From NCBI GenBank assembly GCA_010015675.1, contig ML977019.1:110237-174236 (forward strand): a stretch of 64,000 nt of DNA, given 5' to 3'. Below are positions 36,543 through 48,405 of this stretch, piece by piece (position 1 is the first letter of the stretch; every line of letters begins with the position of its first letter). A program made the position numbers and the translations under genes. This stretch comes from Byssothecium circinans (Eukaryota; Ascomycota; Dothideomycetes; Pleosporales; Massarinaceae). Below the pieces are notes generated by a model, which ran no database searches, was not told where the DNA came from, and was given only the letters and a program-made list of their open reading frames with translations.

Positions 36543-36780
36543 GCTGGGTCGATGATCGAGTTTCTGACGTTTGCGGTCGCTGGATGTTTGGTCGCTCATT
36601 TGGTTTGGAGGATGTGGTGCTGTGCCGTGAGGTGCACTTGTGATGGGAGGCAGAACAGAACCCCGCCGCTGCAAACCGTTGGGACTAACCGGATTAGGTG
36701 ACTGACACGGAGGGTGTGTATCCCATTCGTCCATGAAGTTCGAGCGAATGCATGAGGCTAGCAGACATCCTCTCTGATAC

Positions 36781-38290
36781 TTAAGGCGACGTGTTTTCGG
36801 GAAAAGCCTCGAATGTACTCTCGAGCACATCAACCATGTCTCCGCGTACTTCTTTTGCCTGTCTCGTCCCCGATGTAGGTACGTTCTCAATCTTCTTTTT
36901 CGCAGCAACTACTCGTCTATGTCCGCGGCTTTTGATGTGCAAGTCCCACTCATTTTTCGTTACTGCCACTGTGCCGCAAGTTTCGCACACTTTCTTCTCC
37001 CACAGATCCGGTCGTTGAGAAAGGTCATACTCTTGTCTAGGAGACAGCATCTCCCGCGCAGTCGTTGTTAGCTCAAGCGGGTCAGGCAACGTGTTGCTGA
37101 CGAGGAACTGCTCTGTCATAGTGTTCGCTGGTTGGGCTACTGCTTCATGCCACTTCGATATGTCGCTCCCGTCTAGGAGAAACATGTTGTTGCGTTGACC
37201 GGCAGTGATCATAGCGTTCAGCAATTTGATTTGTATCCATCGGACCTGTCGTTTTGCGTACTGCCTCGTGGCTGCTTGCATTTTTTCGACGGCCGCAATC
37301 CTCTTCTTTTCAAGCTCCTTTCCTAACACGGATTGGTTGTTGAGTGCGGCTTGATAGTCCAAAAACTCTTTGTAACCAATCGAAACCCAGATACCACGGC
37401 TTTGGTCTACAGGCTTCCCAGTACGTCCTTCGTACGCTGCACGGAAATTGGATAGAGTTTCGACTTCGGAGAGTAACCCCTTCTCAATCATCTTATCAAC
37501 ACGTGAATCGAGCCTCTCGTTCAGTAAGTCTTTCGCGGCATGGACCCAGAATATAATCGTAGGGAACCGTAGTCCAGTCTTGGGCTCTCTACCATCGCTC
37601 GCCGTTGGAGATACCTCCCGCCTAAGACGCTGTTCGTCATAGACTTGTGAGGCAGGTTTGCCCGTTTTCAAAAAGATTTCGAGCGAGCGTTGGATCTTAC
37701 GCCGTTCGTTCGGATGCCATCGAGCGGCTATGACTGGGTCCACCTCTTGCAGCTTCGCTAGAATGACTTCGGTCGGCTCATCCAGGATTGGAAAGCGACT
37801 CTCATGCGTAGCTCCATTTTCCAGTGGTAGGTCCGCTGCAAGAGCATCTTTGAAGAGAAGCGATTGTGTGTAGTAGTGAGTTCCACCGACCAGTATGGGA
37901 AGCTTGCCTCGACTTCTAATCTCATCGATCTACTGCCATTAGCTGAATCCACGAACGTTCTTTTCATCAACATACTGCTCCAAGAGCCTTGCTCACGAAT
38001 CTCGACACAGTCCATGTCTCTTCTTCAAGCCCTATGCAGCCCAACAAGTGATGCGGAACCCCTTTCATCTCATCCTGGGTGATTTTGTTTGTAATGATGG
38101 GCAAGCCTTGGTACAGCTGCATCGCATCGCCATTGATGATTTCGCCATTGTACTTCCTTGCTATCTCGACGGCCAGCTACCTAGTGTGATCAGTTACTCT
38201 TCACATCATTCCAGTTGCTTTTGCACATACATCAGACTTGCCCGTCCCTGTCGCGCCTACGATAGCAACCAACGGCTTCACCGGTGCCAT
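36781..38290 (-). CDS. MOD5: tRNA dimethylallyltransferase (isopentenyltransferase)
   Basis: Three exons read leftward: 38290-38231, 38176-37976, 37929-36781; 469 aa. It begins [20 protein letters not shown], a P-loop in the right place. Then come [45 protein letters not shown] and the [10 protein letters not shown] region. Near the C-terminus [25 protein letters not shown] is the matrin-like C2H2 zinc finger typical of eukaryotic MOD5/TRIT1. The enzyme adds a dimethylallyl group to A37 of tRNAs reading UNN codons, in cytosol, mitochondria or nucleus. Length is near the yeast protein (428 aa). It is divergent from the Caf16 gene over a 288-base gap. Confidence 0.94.
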
Positions 38291-38510
38291 TCTCTTTGTC
38301 CCCATGCTAAAACGTCTCATCGCACGTAACATCGGCTGTCGGTTGATTGATCATTCCCCAAAGCGTGCTGGTAGAGTCATCGGATGAAGTGCCGAAGAAA
38401 ATGTCGCGATGACGCCTTCCAAACCCGCTCTAGCGTGCGGAAACTAGCACGCAAGCAGGATAGTCAGAGTATGATCGCTGACGCGCTCTATGTCACCCCA
38501 CGTCCAGATA

Positions 38511-38524
38511 TATAAAAAGTTACC
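38511..38524 (+). promoter_or_regulatory. TATA-like element upstream of CAF16
   Basis: The sequence ATATATAAAAAG lies about 60 bases before the CAF16 start codon. Position and composition suit a TATA box; no experiment supports it here. Confidence 0.4.
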
Positions 38525-38578
38525 CGTCCGTTGTACAAGGTACAAAATTCTCCCTCGAAAGTCCAACATTAAATCGCA

Positions 38579-39493
38579 ATGGCGGAGCAGACAGAAAACA
38601 AGGAAATCGCGCCCTCAATCGACGTCAAGAACCTAAGCTACGCGTTCCCAGACGGCTCGAGCGGCCTCAAAGAAGTCTTCCTAAACCTGCCTCCAGGCAG
38701 TAGAACCTTGCTCATAGGAGGTACGATTGCGCCTTTCACCCTCCCCCAAATGACCTAAACTGACTACAAAACAGCCAATGGCGCCGGCAAAACCACGCTC
38801 CTCCGCCTCCTCTCCGGCAAACGCATGGCGCCAGCCAACACCGTCTCAATCGCCGGCATCGACCCCTTCAAATTCGGCCTCGAAGGCGTAACCTACCTAG
38901 GTCTCGAATGGGTCCTGAACCCCATCGTGCGCACTGACATCGACGTTCCCACGCTGCTCTCCTCCGTCGGCGGCGACCACTGGCACGCGCGCCGCGACGA
39001 GCTCGTCCGCATCCTCGACATCGATCTCGCGTGGCGCATGCACGCCGTGTCCGACGGCGAGCGGCGCCGGGTACAACTCGCCATGGGACTACTCCGGCCG
39101 TGGAGTATCTTGCTGCTGGATGAGATTACGGTGGATTTGGATCTTCTCTCGCGGTCGAATTTCTTGGCGTTTCTGAAGCGGGAGACGGAGGCGAGGCCCT
39201 GTACGATTGTGTATGCGACGCATATCTTGGATAATCTTGCTACGTGGCCGACGCATTTGGTGCATATGGCGCTGGGGAAGGTGAAGAAATGGGGGAGTAT
39301 GGAAGAGTTGGATGTGGTGCCTGGACCGGAGGGGCGCTTTAATTCGGGGAATAGTCAGTTGGGGGAGTTGGTGTTGAGGTGGTTGCAGGAAGATCTTGAT
39401 GAGCGGGGGCCGAGGAATGGGAGGGTTAGTGGGGGGTTCGCGTATGAGAATTTGGAGGGGAAGGGTGGGTATGGGGCCGAGAAGAGCCATTGA
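38579..39493 (+). CDS. CAF16: CAF16-type ABC ATPase (CCR4-NOT associated)
   Basis: Two exons, 38579-38720 and 38775-39493; 286 aa. One soluble ABC cassette and no membrane segments. Walker A is created by the splice (IGG-ANGAGKTTLL), the signature-like motif is VSDGERRRVQLAMGL, Walker B is ILLLDEITVDLD, and the H-loop is YATHILDNL. The GKVKKWGSMEEL end is typical of Caf16. In yeast, Caf16 binds CCR4-NOT and links to Mediator subunits, so a role in transcription regulation is expected. Length matches yeast Caf16 (289 aa). Confidence 0.93.
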
Positions 39494-39998
39494 GGTGCTT
39501 TTCGATGAATGAGGATAGATGGGAAGATGGGGGTAGGGGAAGGTCTCGCTTCAACAATGCGGGTTTCTTGTGGCATTTTATGGCGTTTTTGGGAAAACTC
39601 AACGATGATACCCCGTTTCGTACTTCAACGTTTCGTCCTTCAACATAGGGGAGGACAGTTCATGGGTTGTGCGTTTCAATCAAGTTCTTGACAAATCGAG
39701 CCTCATCAAGTTGGCGCATAGCTTCACAAGCCTTCATAGGTGTAGAAAGGGTAGCCAGAGTCCTCCCAGACGACTCTATCAATTCAAGTATGTGAAAGTA
39801 AGGCAAAACATGTGAGACATGCAAGTACAAAAGTATTAGAGGTACATTCGTATCGCATCGTATTCTTGCCGGACATTCATGATGCAGTAATTTACTTTTC
39901 GAACACTAACCGACACCAAATCGAGACCAATACTCCAACGCCTGTGACCCAAAACATATTCACATTATGTTGACCGGAGTGATCCCATAAACAATATA
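39494..39998. other. Intergenic between convergent CAF16 and P5C dehydrogenase genes
   Basis: About 500 bases joining two 3' ends. No gene seen. Confidence 0.45.
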
Positions 39999-41780
39999 TT
40001 ACCTGTTGCTAGGATACCAGAACTCCTTCTGCGGGAAGAACTCTTCCTTGATGAGTCGGGGCGTCGTGAAGCGGAGGAGCGTGTTGGGGCTTCCAGCCTT
40101 GTCGTTGGTACCGCTGGCTCGGCTGCCACCGAAGCTTTGTTGGCCGATGAGGGCAGCAGTGGTCTTGCAGTCTGTCATTGTAATTAGCATGATTCAATAA
40201 ATTTCGACGGACGAGGACTTACTGATGTAGAAGTTGCCAGCAGAGTAGCGGAGCGCATCCTCAGCTTCGCGGATAGCAGCACGCGAGTTCGCGAACACGG
40301 CACCAGTCAAGGCGAAGCCTCCGCCGTTCTGGTCTACCTTCTCGAGAATGGAGCTCCACTCCGCATCGGGATAGACGTGGATGGCGAGAACCGGGCCAAA
40401 GACTTCATAGTTGAAGAGCTTGTGGTCTGGTGAGTCGGCAAGGTAGATGGTAGGCTTGACGTAGTAGCCTTCCGAATCGTCGTAGGTGCCGCCGACAAGA
40501 AGCTTGAGCGAAGGGTCCTTGTTGCTTTCGTCGATGACCGCTTTGATCTTGTTGAAGGACCGGTCGTGGATCACAGGGCCCATGAATGCTCCGAGATCTT
40601 CGTGCGGGTTGCCTTGTGTGATGCTCTTTACATCCTTGACGAGACCATCAAGGAACTCTTCAGAACGCGATTGTGGGAGGTAGAGGCGGGATGTAGCCGA
40701 GCACTTCTGGCCTTGATATTCAAATGAACCACGGACGGTGTGCTTGACTGCTGAGGGAATGTCGGCGGTTGGGTGGATGAGCGTGAAGTTCTTGCCGCTG
40801 GTCTCACCAACCAGACGCGGGAAGTCGCGGTAGGTGTTGTTGCCGATGCCCTGGCCGACGCGAGCATACAATGACCGGAAGACATCCGAAGAGCCTACGA
40901 ATCCGAGACCGGAGAACTCATAATGGTTGAAAACGACGTCGTTGATGGCCTCGGCATCGCCAGGCACGAACTGAATGACATCCGGCGGAAGCCCAGCCTC
41001 GAGCAAGATCTTGTACACAATGTTGCTGGCATAGATGTTGCTAGGTGATGGCTTCCAGAGGACAACGTTACCCATGATGGCAGGGCCCGAGATCAAGTTA
41101 CCTCCAATGGCAGTGAAGTTGAAAGGCGAGATAGCGTAGACGAAACCCTCGAGCGGTCGGTAGTCCATACGGGACCACATGCCATCACTGCCGCGCTCTG
41201 GCTGTCTGCTCAAGATCTCGGCGGCATAGTTGCAGTTGAGGCGGAAGAAGTCAGCCAACTCGGCGGCAGCATCCACCTCGCCTTGCCAGATGTTCTTGCC
41301 CTGGCCCAGCATGGTAGCAGCAATGAGTTCATAGCGGTACTTTGTCGAGACTAGCTCGGCAGCCTTGAGGAAGATGGCAGCGCGGTCGACGAAGGGTGTA
41401 TTGGCCCATGATTTCTTCGCCTTGAGGGCAGAGTCAATTGCAGCCTTGACCTGGTCCTTGGATGTGAGAGGGTAGTTGGTGAAAGTAGTCGCGTGTTGAG
41501 CTGGCAATGGCTGGTCCCAGGACTTCTCAATGGGCTGTGATGTGCCACTGTATATGATCTCGCTACGAAGAGGAATTTGTGATTTGAGCTTCTTCAGCGC
41601 CTCCTCCAGCTGCACCCGCTCGTACGAGCCCTTCTCGTATGTCGGATTGGGCTCATTTCGCTCGGCGGGGAGCTTGAAGGGCACTGTGACTTTGGTTCGG
41701 ATTTGTGATTGAGGGCGGAGGAGTGGTCGTGTGCCGCGGGAAAGACGGGCGGTCAGGGGTTGTAGTCGCAGGCTCGACAT
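39999..41780 (-). CDS. PUT2: Delta-1-pyrroline-5-carboxylate dehydrogenase, mitochondrial
   Basis: Two exons read leftward, 41780-40223 and 40171-39999; 576 aa. It starts MSSLRLQPLTARLSRGTRPLLRP, an Arg-rich amphipathic mitochondrial presequence, so this Met is preferred over one 31 codons upstream. Landmarks: VYAISPFNFTAIGGNL, NVVLWKPSPSN, LVGETSGKN (general base), YQGQKCSATSRLYLP (catalytic Cys), NYEVFGPVLAIHVYP, and a C-terminus SFGGSRASGTND ... FWYPSN. It oxidises P5C (and, by family knowledge, 3-hydroxy-P5C from hydroxyproline) to glutamate or 4-hydroxyglutamate with NAD. It is divergent from the DapA-family aldolase. The Aspergillus homologue is prnC. Confidence 0.96.
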
Positions 41781-42449
41781 GATGTAGATGTGAATGTGAA
41801 TGAGGGATGAATTGTTGGTAACATTGTAAATTGAGCAGCAAGCTTTGAAGTAATTGAGCTCGTGGTGGTCCACTCACTGGGCGATGCCGACAAACGGACA
41901 GCGACGCAAACCGCTCGCTCGCGTATACCGATGTTGGAAAGCGCGACGGGTATCCGCCCGATATCTGGGGTGGGGAAGGGAGGAACGACCGGGAAGAATG
42001 CGATTGGTGCTTTCCAAAAGCGATTGGCTACGACGTGCTGCTGCCCGTCGCTATCCGCAGCGCATCGTCGGCAGCTTCACGTGAGCACGTCGAAGCCCCC
42101 GAGCTGGTTATTGATGTCGCGATTGTCTCAGAACGAGAAGTGCTTGCATAGAATACCAGCCATCACTTGAACCTCCGATATCGTTATTGCTTGCTGCACT
42201 TTACATTTAACATCGTCTTGTCTTGTGCTTGCTCTTCATTATTGTAGTCAAAGCGTTGCATTACCCCGCCATCCTTCGGAATCAACCCCCACTTCGACCA
42301 TACATTTGTCGCCGAATAACCGCTACTTCTATTCGAAATTCGGGCACCGGATTCTAGCAGAGGAAATTGAGGTTTCTGGTGAGTTTTCGCAAAAATCTAT
42401 GGATTGTCGACGGAGCTGACGGTCAGTGTCCAGTAACCACATTCACGCC
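41781..42449. promoter_or_regulatory. Divergent promoter between P5C dehydrogenase and aldolase genes
   Basis: About 670 bases. The head-to-head arrangement would allow shared control of the two enzymes. I cannot point to a specific operator. Confidence 0.45.
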
Positions 42450-43403
42450 ATGTCCAACGTTCCCCCGCGCGGAGTATGGGCACCAGCAGTGACCTGGTTC
42501 GATGAGAAGACCGATTCGCTAGCCTTGGACGCGCAGTCACGTTACTTCAAATACCTAGCGTCCACCGGTCTTGCCGGCCTTGTCGTACTGGGCACAAATG
42601 CCGAGACCTTTCTGTTAACGCGAGAAGAGCGCAAAGAGCTCGTCGCGACAGCACGGAAAGCCGTAGGACCAGACTTTCCTCTCATGGTCGGCGTTGGTGG
42701 CCATTCAACAAAGCAAGTGCTCCAATTCGTCTCGGATGCTGCCGAAGCGGGCGCAAACTCGGCACTAGTCCTTCCGCCCGCCTACTTTGGGGCTGCAACA
42801 ACACCACAGGTGCTCGAGAACTTCTTCGACCAAGTCGCAACTGAGGGTGCTTTACCCATTGTCATGTACAATTTCCCCGGTGTGTGTAACGGGGTTGATC
42901 TCGACTCTGCCTTCATCACCAAAATGGCCCAGCGCCACGAGGGCAAGATCGTCGGCGTCAAGTTGACTTGCGGCTCTGTCGCCAAAATCACTCGTCTGGC
43001 AGCTGTTCTGCCCAAGGAGAAATTTGCTACCTTTGGCGGGCAATCTGACTTCATCATCGGCGGTCTGGCTTCGGGATCATCAGGCTGCATTGCTGCCTTT
43101 GCAAATGTGTTCCCCAGGAGTATTGTGCGCGTCTACGATCTCTACCAGGAGGGTAAGTTTGAAGAGGCACTCGCTTTGCATCAGAAGCTGGCTCTCGCGG
43201 AGCAGCCAATCAAGGGCGGAAGTGGGCCCACCAAGTACGCTGTAGCAACACACAGCGCGGTGGAGGCTGGGATTGAGGGTGCGGAAGCTTTGTTGAAGCC
43301 GCGTCGACCCTATGTCGGGCCAGCAGATGCTGTGAAGGAGAAGGTCCGGTCGATGATGGCTGAGGTCTCGGAGATCGAGAAGAGCCTGCCATTAAAGAAG
43401 TAG
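42450..43403 (+). CDS. DapA-family class I aldolase (HOGA / 2-keto-3-deoxy-acid aldolase type)
   Basis: Single exon, 317 aa. A TIM-barrel Schiff-base aldolase of the dihydrodipicolinate synthase/N-acetylneuraminate lyase family: GVWAPAVTWFDEKTDSLAL, GLVVLGTNAETFLLT (substrate carboxylate loop), LPIVMYNFPGVCNG (catalytic Tyr) and KIVGVKLTCGS (Schiff-base Lys at about residue 177). Fungal members include L-threo-3-deoxy-hexulosonate aldolase (GaaC/LGA1) and relatives of animal 4-hydroxy-2-oxoglutarate aldolase (HOGA1). Sequence alone does not separate these. Its place next to P5C dehydrogenase, with aspartate aminotransferase and proline dehydrogenase nearby, favours the HOGA step of hydroxyproline breakdown. 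The ATG at 42450 gives the normal family length. Confidence 0.88.
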   Translation: MSNVPPRGVWAPAVTWFDEKTDSLALDAQSRYFKYLASTGLAGLVVLGTNAETFLLTREERKELVATARKAVGPDFPLMVGVGGHSTKQVLQFVSDAAEAGANSALVLPPAYFGAATTPQVLENFFDQVATEGALPIVMYNFPGVCNGVDLDSAFITKMAQRHEGKIVGVKLTCGSVAKITRLAAVLPKEKFATFGGQSDFIIGGLASGSSGCIAAFANVFPRSIVRVYDLYQEGKFEEALALHQKLALAEQPIKGGSGPTKYAVATHSAVEAGIEGAEALLKPRRPYVGPADAVKEKVRSMMAEVSEIEKSLPLKK

Positions 43404-44096
43404 CGCACTCAGCACAGCATCCAAGGTGCATACAATTTGTGATAATTCTTAGAGGTCACCTTTCCGCAAGAGCACAACTTTTCACTTCGTCTGCTTATGT
43501 CATCACGGCTTGATTTCGGCTGATACCTGTTGAGCGATTTTATCTCTGTCTCAACAATGTTGAGAGATATCATCGGTATCTGAATGTGGAGTCATTTTAT
43601 CGTTATCTCAATTATTTCGAGTGATTTTATCGATATCTTAGGCTGTCTGTCTGATACGAAAGATAGACTGTGGATACAATAATGGTATGTTGACATCCCG
43701 CGGAAGGCCTTTTGCTACGCTAATGCAGTACGTCATCGCACCTCAGCAAATGGTTTTACGACCGTCTCCGCAATTAATAACCACGAAGTCATGCCGGGTG
43801 CAACTCCACTACCCCCAATTCTAGGCATGATAAACATTTATTACGTCAGAGGCCCAGTCTGTCCTCATGACCAGGGCAGCCCAACACTCCGGAACCCTTA
43901 CCGGGTCAGAAACACGGAGAAAAGACTGGGGGTTTGCAAACGGGTTCCCCGCAAGTGGGCTCAGAGTGTGCAAGGCTAGCAGGGAAGAATTTGGGGTGCT
44001 TATAGACCCTGACCCGTCCTGTTGTAACCGTCCCCCTTTTCACTTGACCTTCACTCTCATCATCTTCCGTCTTCCTTGTTTTGTCTCTGAGGTACC
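43404..44096. promoter_or_regulatory. Upstream region of the permease gene with a GATA-site cluster
   Basis: About 690 bases. Between 43540 and 43666 lie five matches to HGATAR: TTATCT at 43540 and 43603, TTATCG at 43597 and 43627, and AGATAG at 43661. The stretch is partly a degenerate repeat of TTTTATCG-ATATCT. This motif binds AreA/NIT2-type nitrogen regulators. Confidence 0.55.
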
Positions 44097-46157
44097 ATGG
44101 AGGAGTCAAAGCTCAATACTTCCCTCGAGAAGATGGGCAACAATGACTCGGACAAGGACCTCTACAAAGTCAACACCCAGGGTGCGCAGAGCGCCACCGT
44201 CGGCCATGTTGGCAACGCAGACCAGCTTCAACGCCATCTCGGAAATCGACAGGTTCAACTCATTGCCATCGGAGGCTCAATCGGTACTGCGACGTTCGTC
44301 TCTATTGCCAATGGTTTAGTCAAGGGAGGCCCCGGAAGCTTGTTAATCGCCTATACTCTCTACTCTTGCGTTCTTGGCTTGGTCAACAACTGCCAGGCTG
44401 AGATGTCGTCGTACGTAAACTCCTGAGCACAAAGTGCGCGAATCATTACACGTCGCTCCAAGACTTTGGGTCTTCCTATCTTGGGGTTTAGACGAAGCGT
44501 GTTGACGCCTCTCTGGATTAACTTTGCTAACTTTGTACCACCAGGTACATGCCTATCACTGGAGGCTTCATTCGCATGGCTGGGCATTGGTATATACAGC
44601 CAAGACCTACTATTATCGCAGTGCTAACAGGAACAGGGTGGATGAAGCGGCCGGATTCTGGGTCGGCTGGAACTTCTTCGTGAGTATTCTCCCTAGTCTA
44701 CGACTTTGGAATGGGACCTAACGCACCGCAGCTCTATGAGGCATTCCTGATTCCCTTTGAGATAAGTGCACTCAACTTGGTTCTGTCTTACTGGCGCGAC
44801 GATATACCGGTGGCCGCTGTCGTCGCCATATGCATTTTCCTCTACATGTAAGCCCCACCCGACTTTTAGCTCGACTACACAAACGGACACTAACCGCGAA
44901 ATAGAACAATCAACGCGTTCGTCGTCAAATGGTACGGTGAAGCCGAGTTCTGGCTCTCTCTCGGAAAGGTATTCCTCATCCTGATTCTCTTCTCCTTCAC
45001 CTTCATCACGATGGTCGGTGGGAATCCCAAAAACGACGCGTACGGGTTCCGGCATTGGAAAAATCCTGGCGCCTTTGCTGAATAGTAAGTCTCTCTTCAC
45101 CATTCCTCTTCGCTTCCGAAGAACTGTACTGACATGCTATCCGCCTTTCAGCATCACCACGGGAGATCTCGGACGCTTCGAAGGCTTCCTAGGCGCCCTC
45201 TGGAGCGCGGCATTCACCGTTGTCGGTCCCGAATACGTGTCCATGGTCGGCGGCGAGGTCAAACTTCCGCGCCACTACCTCAAGAATGCCTTCAAAGCAA
45301 CCTACGCCCGTTTCGCTTTCTTCTTCATTGGCAGTGCGCTCTGCGTAGGCATTGTGGTACCCTACAACGAAACCACGCTCGTTGATATCGTAACCGGCAA
45401 GTCGGATGGCGGCGGAACAGCAGCCGCGTCCCCCTACGTTATCGCAATGCGCAACCTAGGTGTCAATGGCCTTCCGCACCTCACCAACGCCCTGCTAGTT
45501 ACTAGCATTTTCTCCGCAGGCAATGCCTATACGTATTACGGAACACGATCGCTTTACGGGCTTGCGCTCGAGGGGCAGGCACCAGCGTTCTTGAAGAAGT
45601 GCACCAAGGCTGGTGTGCCGATTTACTGTCTCGGCGTCGTATCCTGCTTCGCGTGTCTCGGCTTCCTGAACCTGTCGAGCAGCACATCCAAAGTGCTAAA
45701 CTGGTTCGTCAACATCCTCACCGCAGCCCAGATTATCGATTATATCGTCATCTGCATCACATATCTCTGCTTCTACCGCGCCTGCGTCGCTCAAAACGTC
45801 AACCGACGCAACTTCCCCTACTTCGGATACTTTCAACCGTACAGCGCGTGGATTGGTCTCGTCTTCATCACGTTTGTGCTCTTCACCTATGGCTACGTCG
45901 TCTTCTTGCCCGGACACTGGTCCGTGGAAGAGTTCTTGACACACTACTTGATGGTGCTGATTTCTCCCTTGTTCTACTTTGGATGGAAGATTGCCAAGAA
46001 GACCAAGATTATCAAGCCCGAGGACGTGGATCTCGAGTGGGATAAAGCATTTATTGATGCTTATGAGGCTGGGTACGAGGAGCCGAGGGTGGGATTCTGG
46101 ATGGAGATTGTGCAGATATTTGGGATCAAGAGAAATAAGAAGACGGCAGCGGTATGA
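44097..46157 (+). CDS. Amino-acid permease (YAT/APC family)
   Basis: Six exons: 44097-44410, 44545-44589, 44637-44679, 44732-44847, 44905-45084, 45152-46157; 567 aa. The N-terminus is a charged cytosolic tail (about 45 aa), then LGNRQVQLIAIGGSIGTATFVSIANGL, the first membrane segment with the substrate-binding GSIGT motif. About twelve membrane segments follow. Other landmarks are YMPITGGFIRMAGHW, GPEYVSMVGGEVKLPRHYL and LNWFVNILTAAQIIDYI. It should import amino acids by proton symport at the plasma membrane. The substrate range (proline, acidic or general) cannot be read from the sequence. GATA sites upstream suggest nitrogen control, and its neighbours make proline or hydroxyproline candidate substrates. 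Confidence 0.93.
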
Positions 46158-46806
46158 TAGGGTGATGCTTGAGAGAGTGTGGGAATAGGTGGATCGCACC
46201 GCACCGTCACTTGAAGATTTCGCTGGTCTATGAGATACGAAAAGCGCTGGCTCTTGATTTTGTGTTCGTTTTAGGTACCTCTTGGTTCCATCGTTATAGA
46301 TACCTACTAAACTTTCGACGTTTTGAATAATTCTAGAAGAAAAAGAAGAAGAAGGGTTTCCTTTCAATAATTGCAGCGTCCCAAGCATCCACTGTGCCAC
46401 CCCCAGATTGCCTCGAAACGATTCATGCGCATACGTCATGCGTCAAGAACGGCAGGCCATCCTAGTCTCCCACCTTGTAGCTGGATAATAATAATAATTA
46501 TTATTAATGGCTCGCACGCAATAGCGATCTGCAGCCGTAGCGCCCTTCACTATCCGCCCTCGCTTCTCGCGCCTCTTCCGCTCCCAACGGGACCAGCTGC
46601 CGACCTGATCGGACCGCAGTGCCCCCAAAGCAACGCTATTCAAGGTTCCCACTGTCTTCTGTAAGGTCGACTAAACGCTTCATACATAGATAGCTCCATA
46701 GAATCTACAATAATGAACCGTGTATAACACTACCCTGCCGCCCTCATCTCCAAACCCAATTCCCCGGCCCTATCCCCTCCCGATCTTCCACCCCCAGCCA
46801 ACAACA
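46158..46806. other. Intergenic upstream of aspartate aminotransferase
   Basis: About 650 bases. A perfect AT palindrome (ATAATAATAATTATTATTAT type) lies near 46486-46508. No gene seen. Confidence 0.45.
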
Positions 46807-48405
46807 ATGTTCCGCAAAATCCCCGAAGCCCCGGCCGATCCCGTCTTCATCCTGAAAAAGCGCGTCGATGCCGACACGAGTGCCGAGAAGGTCGACTTGG
46901 GCGTCGGTGTGTACCGCAACGAGCAAGGAAGGTATAACGAGCTGGACGTCGTCAAGGCGGCGAAAGGGATCCTAACGAGCAAGGACTTGGGGCACGACTA
47001 CGAGCTTACGACGGGGAATGCGGCGTTTGTGGCTGATGCGGCGAAGGTGCTGTTTGGAGAGGGAAGTCGGGCTCTGGGGGGGAATAAGGTGAGTTTTGTC
47101 CTATTTTACTTTTTTGGCTGTGTTGGTTTTGGTGTAATTAGTTCTCGCAACACCACTGTGGATGATGGTATGACTGTGGAAACGCAGTTTGCGAGCCTTT
47201 TGGTGTCATGACTTGCACTTCTTATCGTTAAACGACACTTGAGCAAAACATTAACGAAAGAGAAAAGGTCACTTCGGTCCAAGCCATCTCTGGAACCGGT
47301 GCCCTCCATCTCGCTGCCCTCTTCCTGAGCCGCAACCCCGAAACCAAGTCCAAGAAAATCTACATCGGCACCCCAGCCTGGGGGAACTACGAACCACTCT
47401 TCGCGCTCGCCGGCTTCAGCCTGGAAAAATACAACCACTACGATGCCGCGACCGGAACCGTCGATTTCGATTCCTTAATAGGCGCCGTGAACAGCGCAGA
47501 AAATGGAAGCATTTTCGTCCTGCAAGCTTGCTGCCACAATCCCTCAGGTGCGGATCTCACGGCGTCGCAGTGGGAGAAACTCGCTGATACTATGGCGGCG
47601 CGGAAACATCTTCCGTTGTTCGACACGGCGTATCAGGGACTGGGTGGTGGGTTGGATGAAGATGCGCATGGGGTGAGGCATTTTGTGGAGAAGGGGTTTG
47701 AATTGTTGGCGGCGCAGAGCTTTAGTAAGAATTTTGCTTTGTATGGGGAAAGAGTGGGTGTTTTGCATGTGGTGAGCGAGAATGAGGAGGTCAAGGGGAG
47801 GGTGTATGAGGATTTGAGGTGTTTGGTTAGGTGGGAGTGGAGTAGTAGTCCGGCGTATGGGGCACGGTTGGTGGATATTGTGTTGAGCGATGGGGAGCTG
47901 ACGAAGAAATGGTATGTTCATCTATTTTTCTTTCGTCGGATTTGTGCAGGCACTGGCTGATGCAAGAGATAGGAATGCTGAACTGTCTACAATGCGATCC
48001 CGCTTGGTCGACCTGAGAAAGGCTTTGCATGCCGCACTGGAGAAGAGGCAAACACCAGGGAATTGGGCCTCTATCCTTTCATCGACCGGATTGTTTTGGT
48101 AAGTTCATCTTATCACTCAAACCATCCTTATCTTTCCCAATCTCGAATGTGGAGTCCATATCTTATGGTCGAAGCTCGCTCGTGGTCGAAGCTTGAGTGG
48201 GACTCAATCTCTCATGGTCAGAGCTCGCTAACGACACCAACCTCTCAGCTTTCTCCCCCTAAACCCACAGCAATGCGAGGAGCTCGCCAGAAAGCACCAC
48301 ATCTATATGCTAAAGAGCGGCCGCATAAACGTCTCCGGTTTGAACCGCGGAAATGTAGAGAGAGTGGCCGTCGCTATCGATGAAGTCGTAGGAGCATCGC
48401 AGTGA
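46807..48405 (+). CDS. Aspartate aminotransferase
   Basis: Four exons: 46807-47088, 47268-47911, 47973-48098, 48249-48405; 402 aa. It starts MFRKIPEAPADPVFILKKR with no clear presequence, so cytosolic is more likely than mitochondrial. Landmarks: KVDLGVGVYRNEQGRY, ISGTGALHLAALFL, ACCHNPSGADLT, FDTAYQGLGGG (PLP Asp/Tyr) and QSFSKNFALYGERVG (Schiff-base Lys). After the last splice GLFCFLPLNPQQCEELARKH leads to MLKSGRINVSGLN (substrate Arg). The acceptors for exons 3 and 4 are not the nearest AGs; only AGATAG|G and CTCTCAG|C keep frame and restore the motifs. It exchanges amino groups between glutamate, aspartate and keto acids, and by family knowledge also accepts 4-hydroxyglutamate. Confidence 0.95.

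Noticed and set aside
36543..36908. N-terminal extension of the aldehyde dehydrogenase frame
   Set aside because: It would overlap the 3' end of the isopentenyltransferase gene, and the composition is not ALDH-like; the Met at 36542 gives the usual family start.
41781..41873. Upstream start giving a longer P5C dehydrogenase
   Set aside because: The extra 31 residues are not presequence-like, while the Met at 41780 begins a good mitochondrial presequence.
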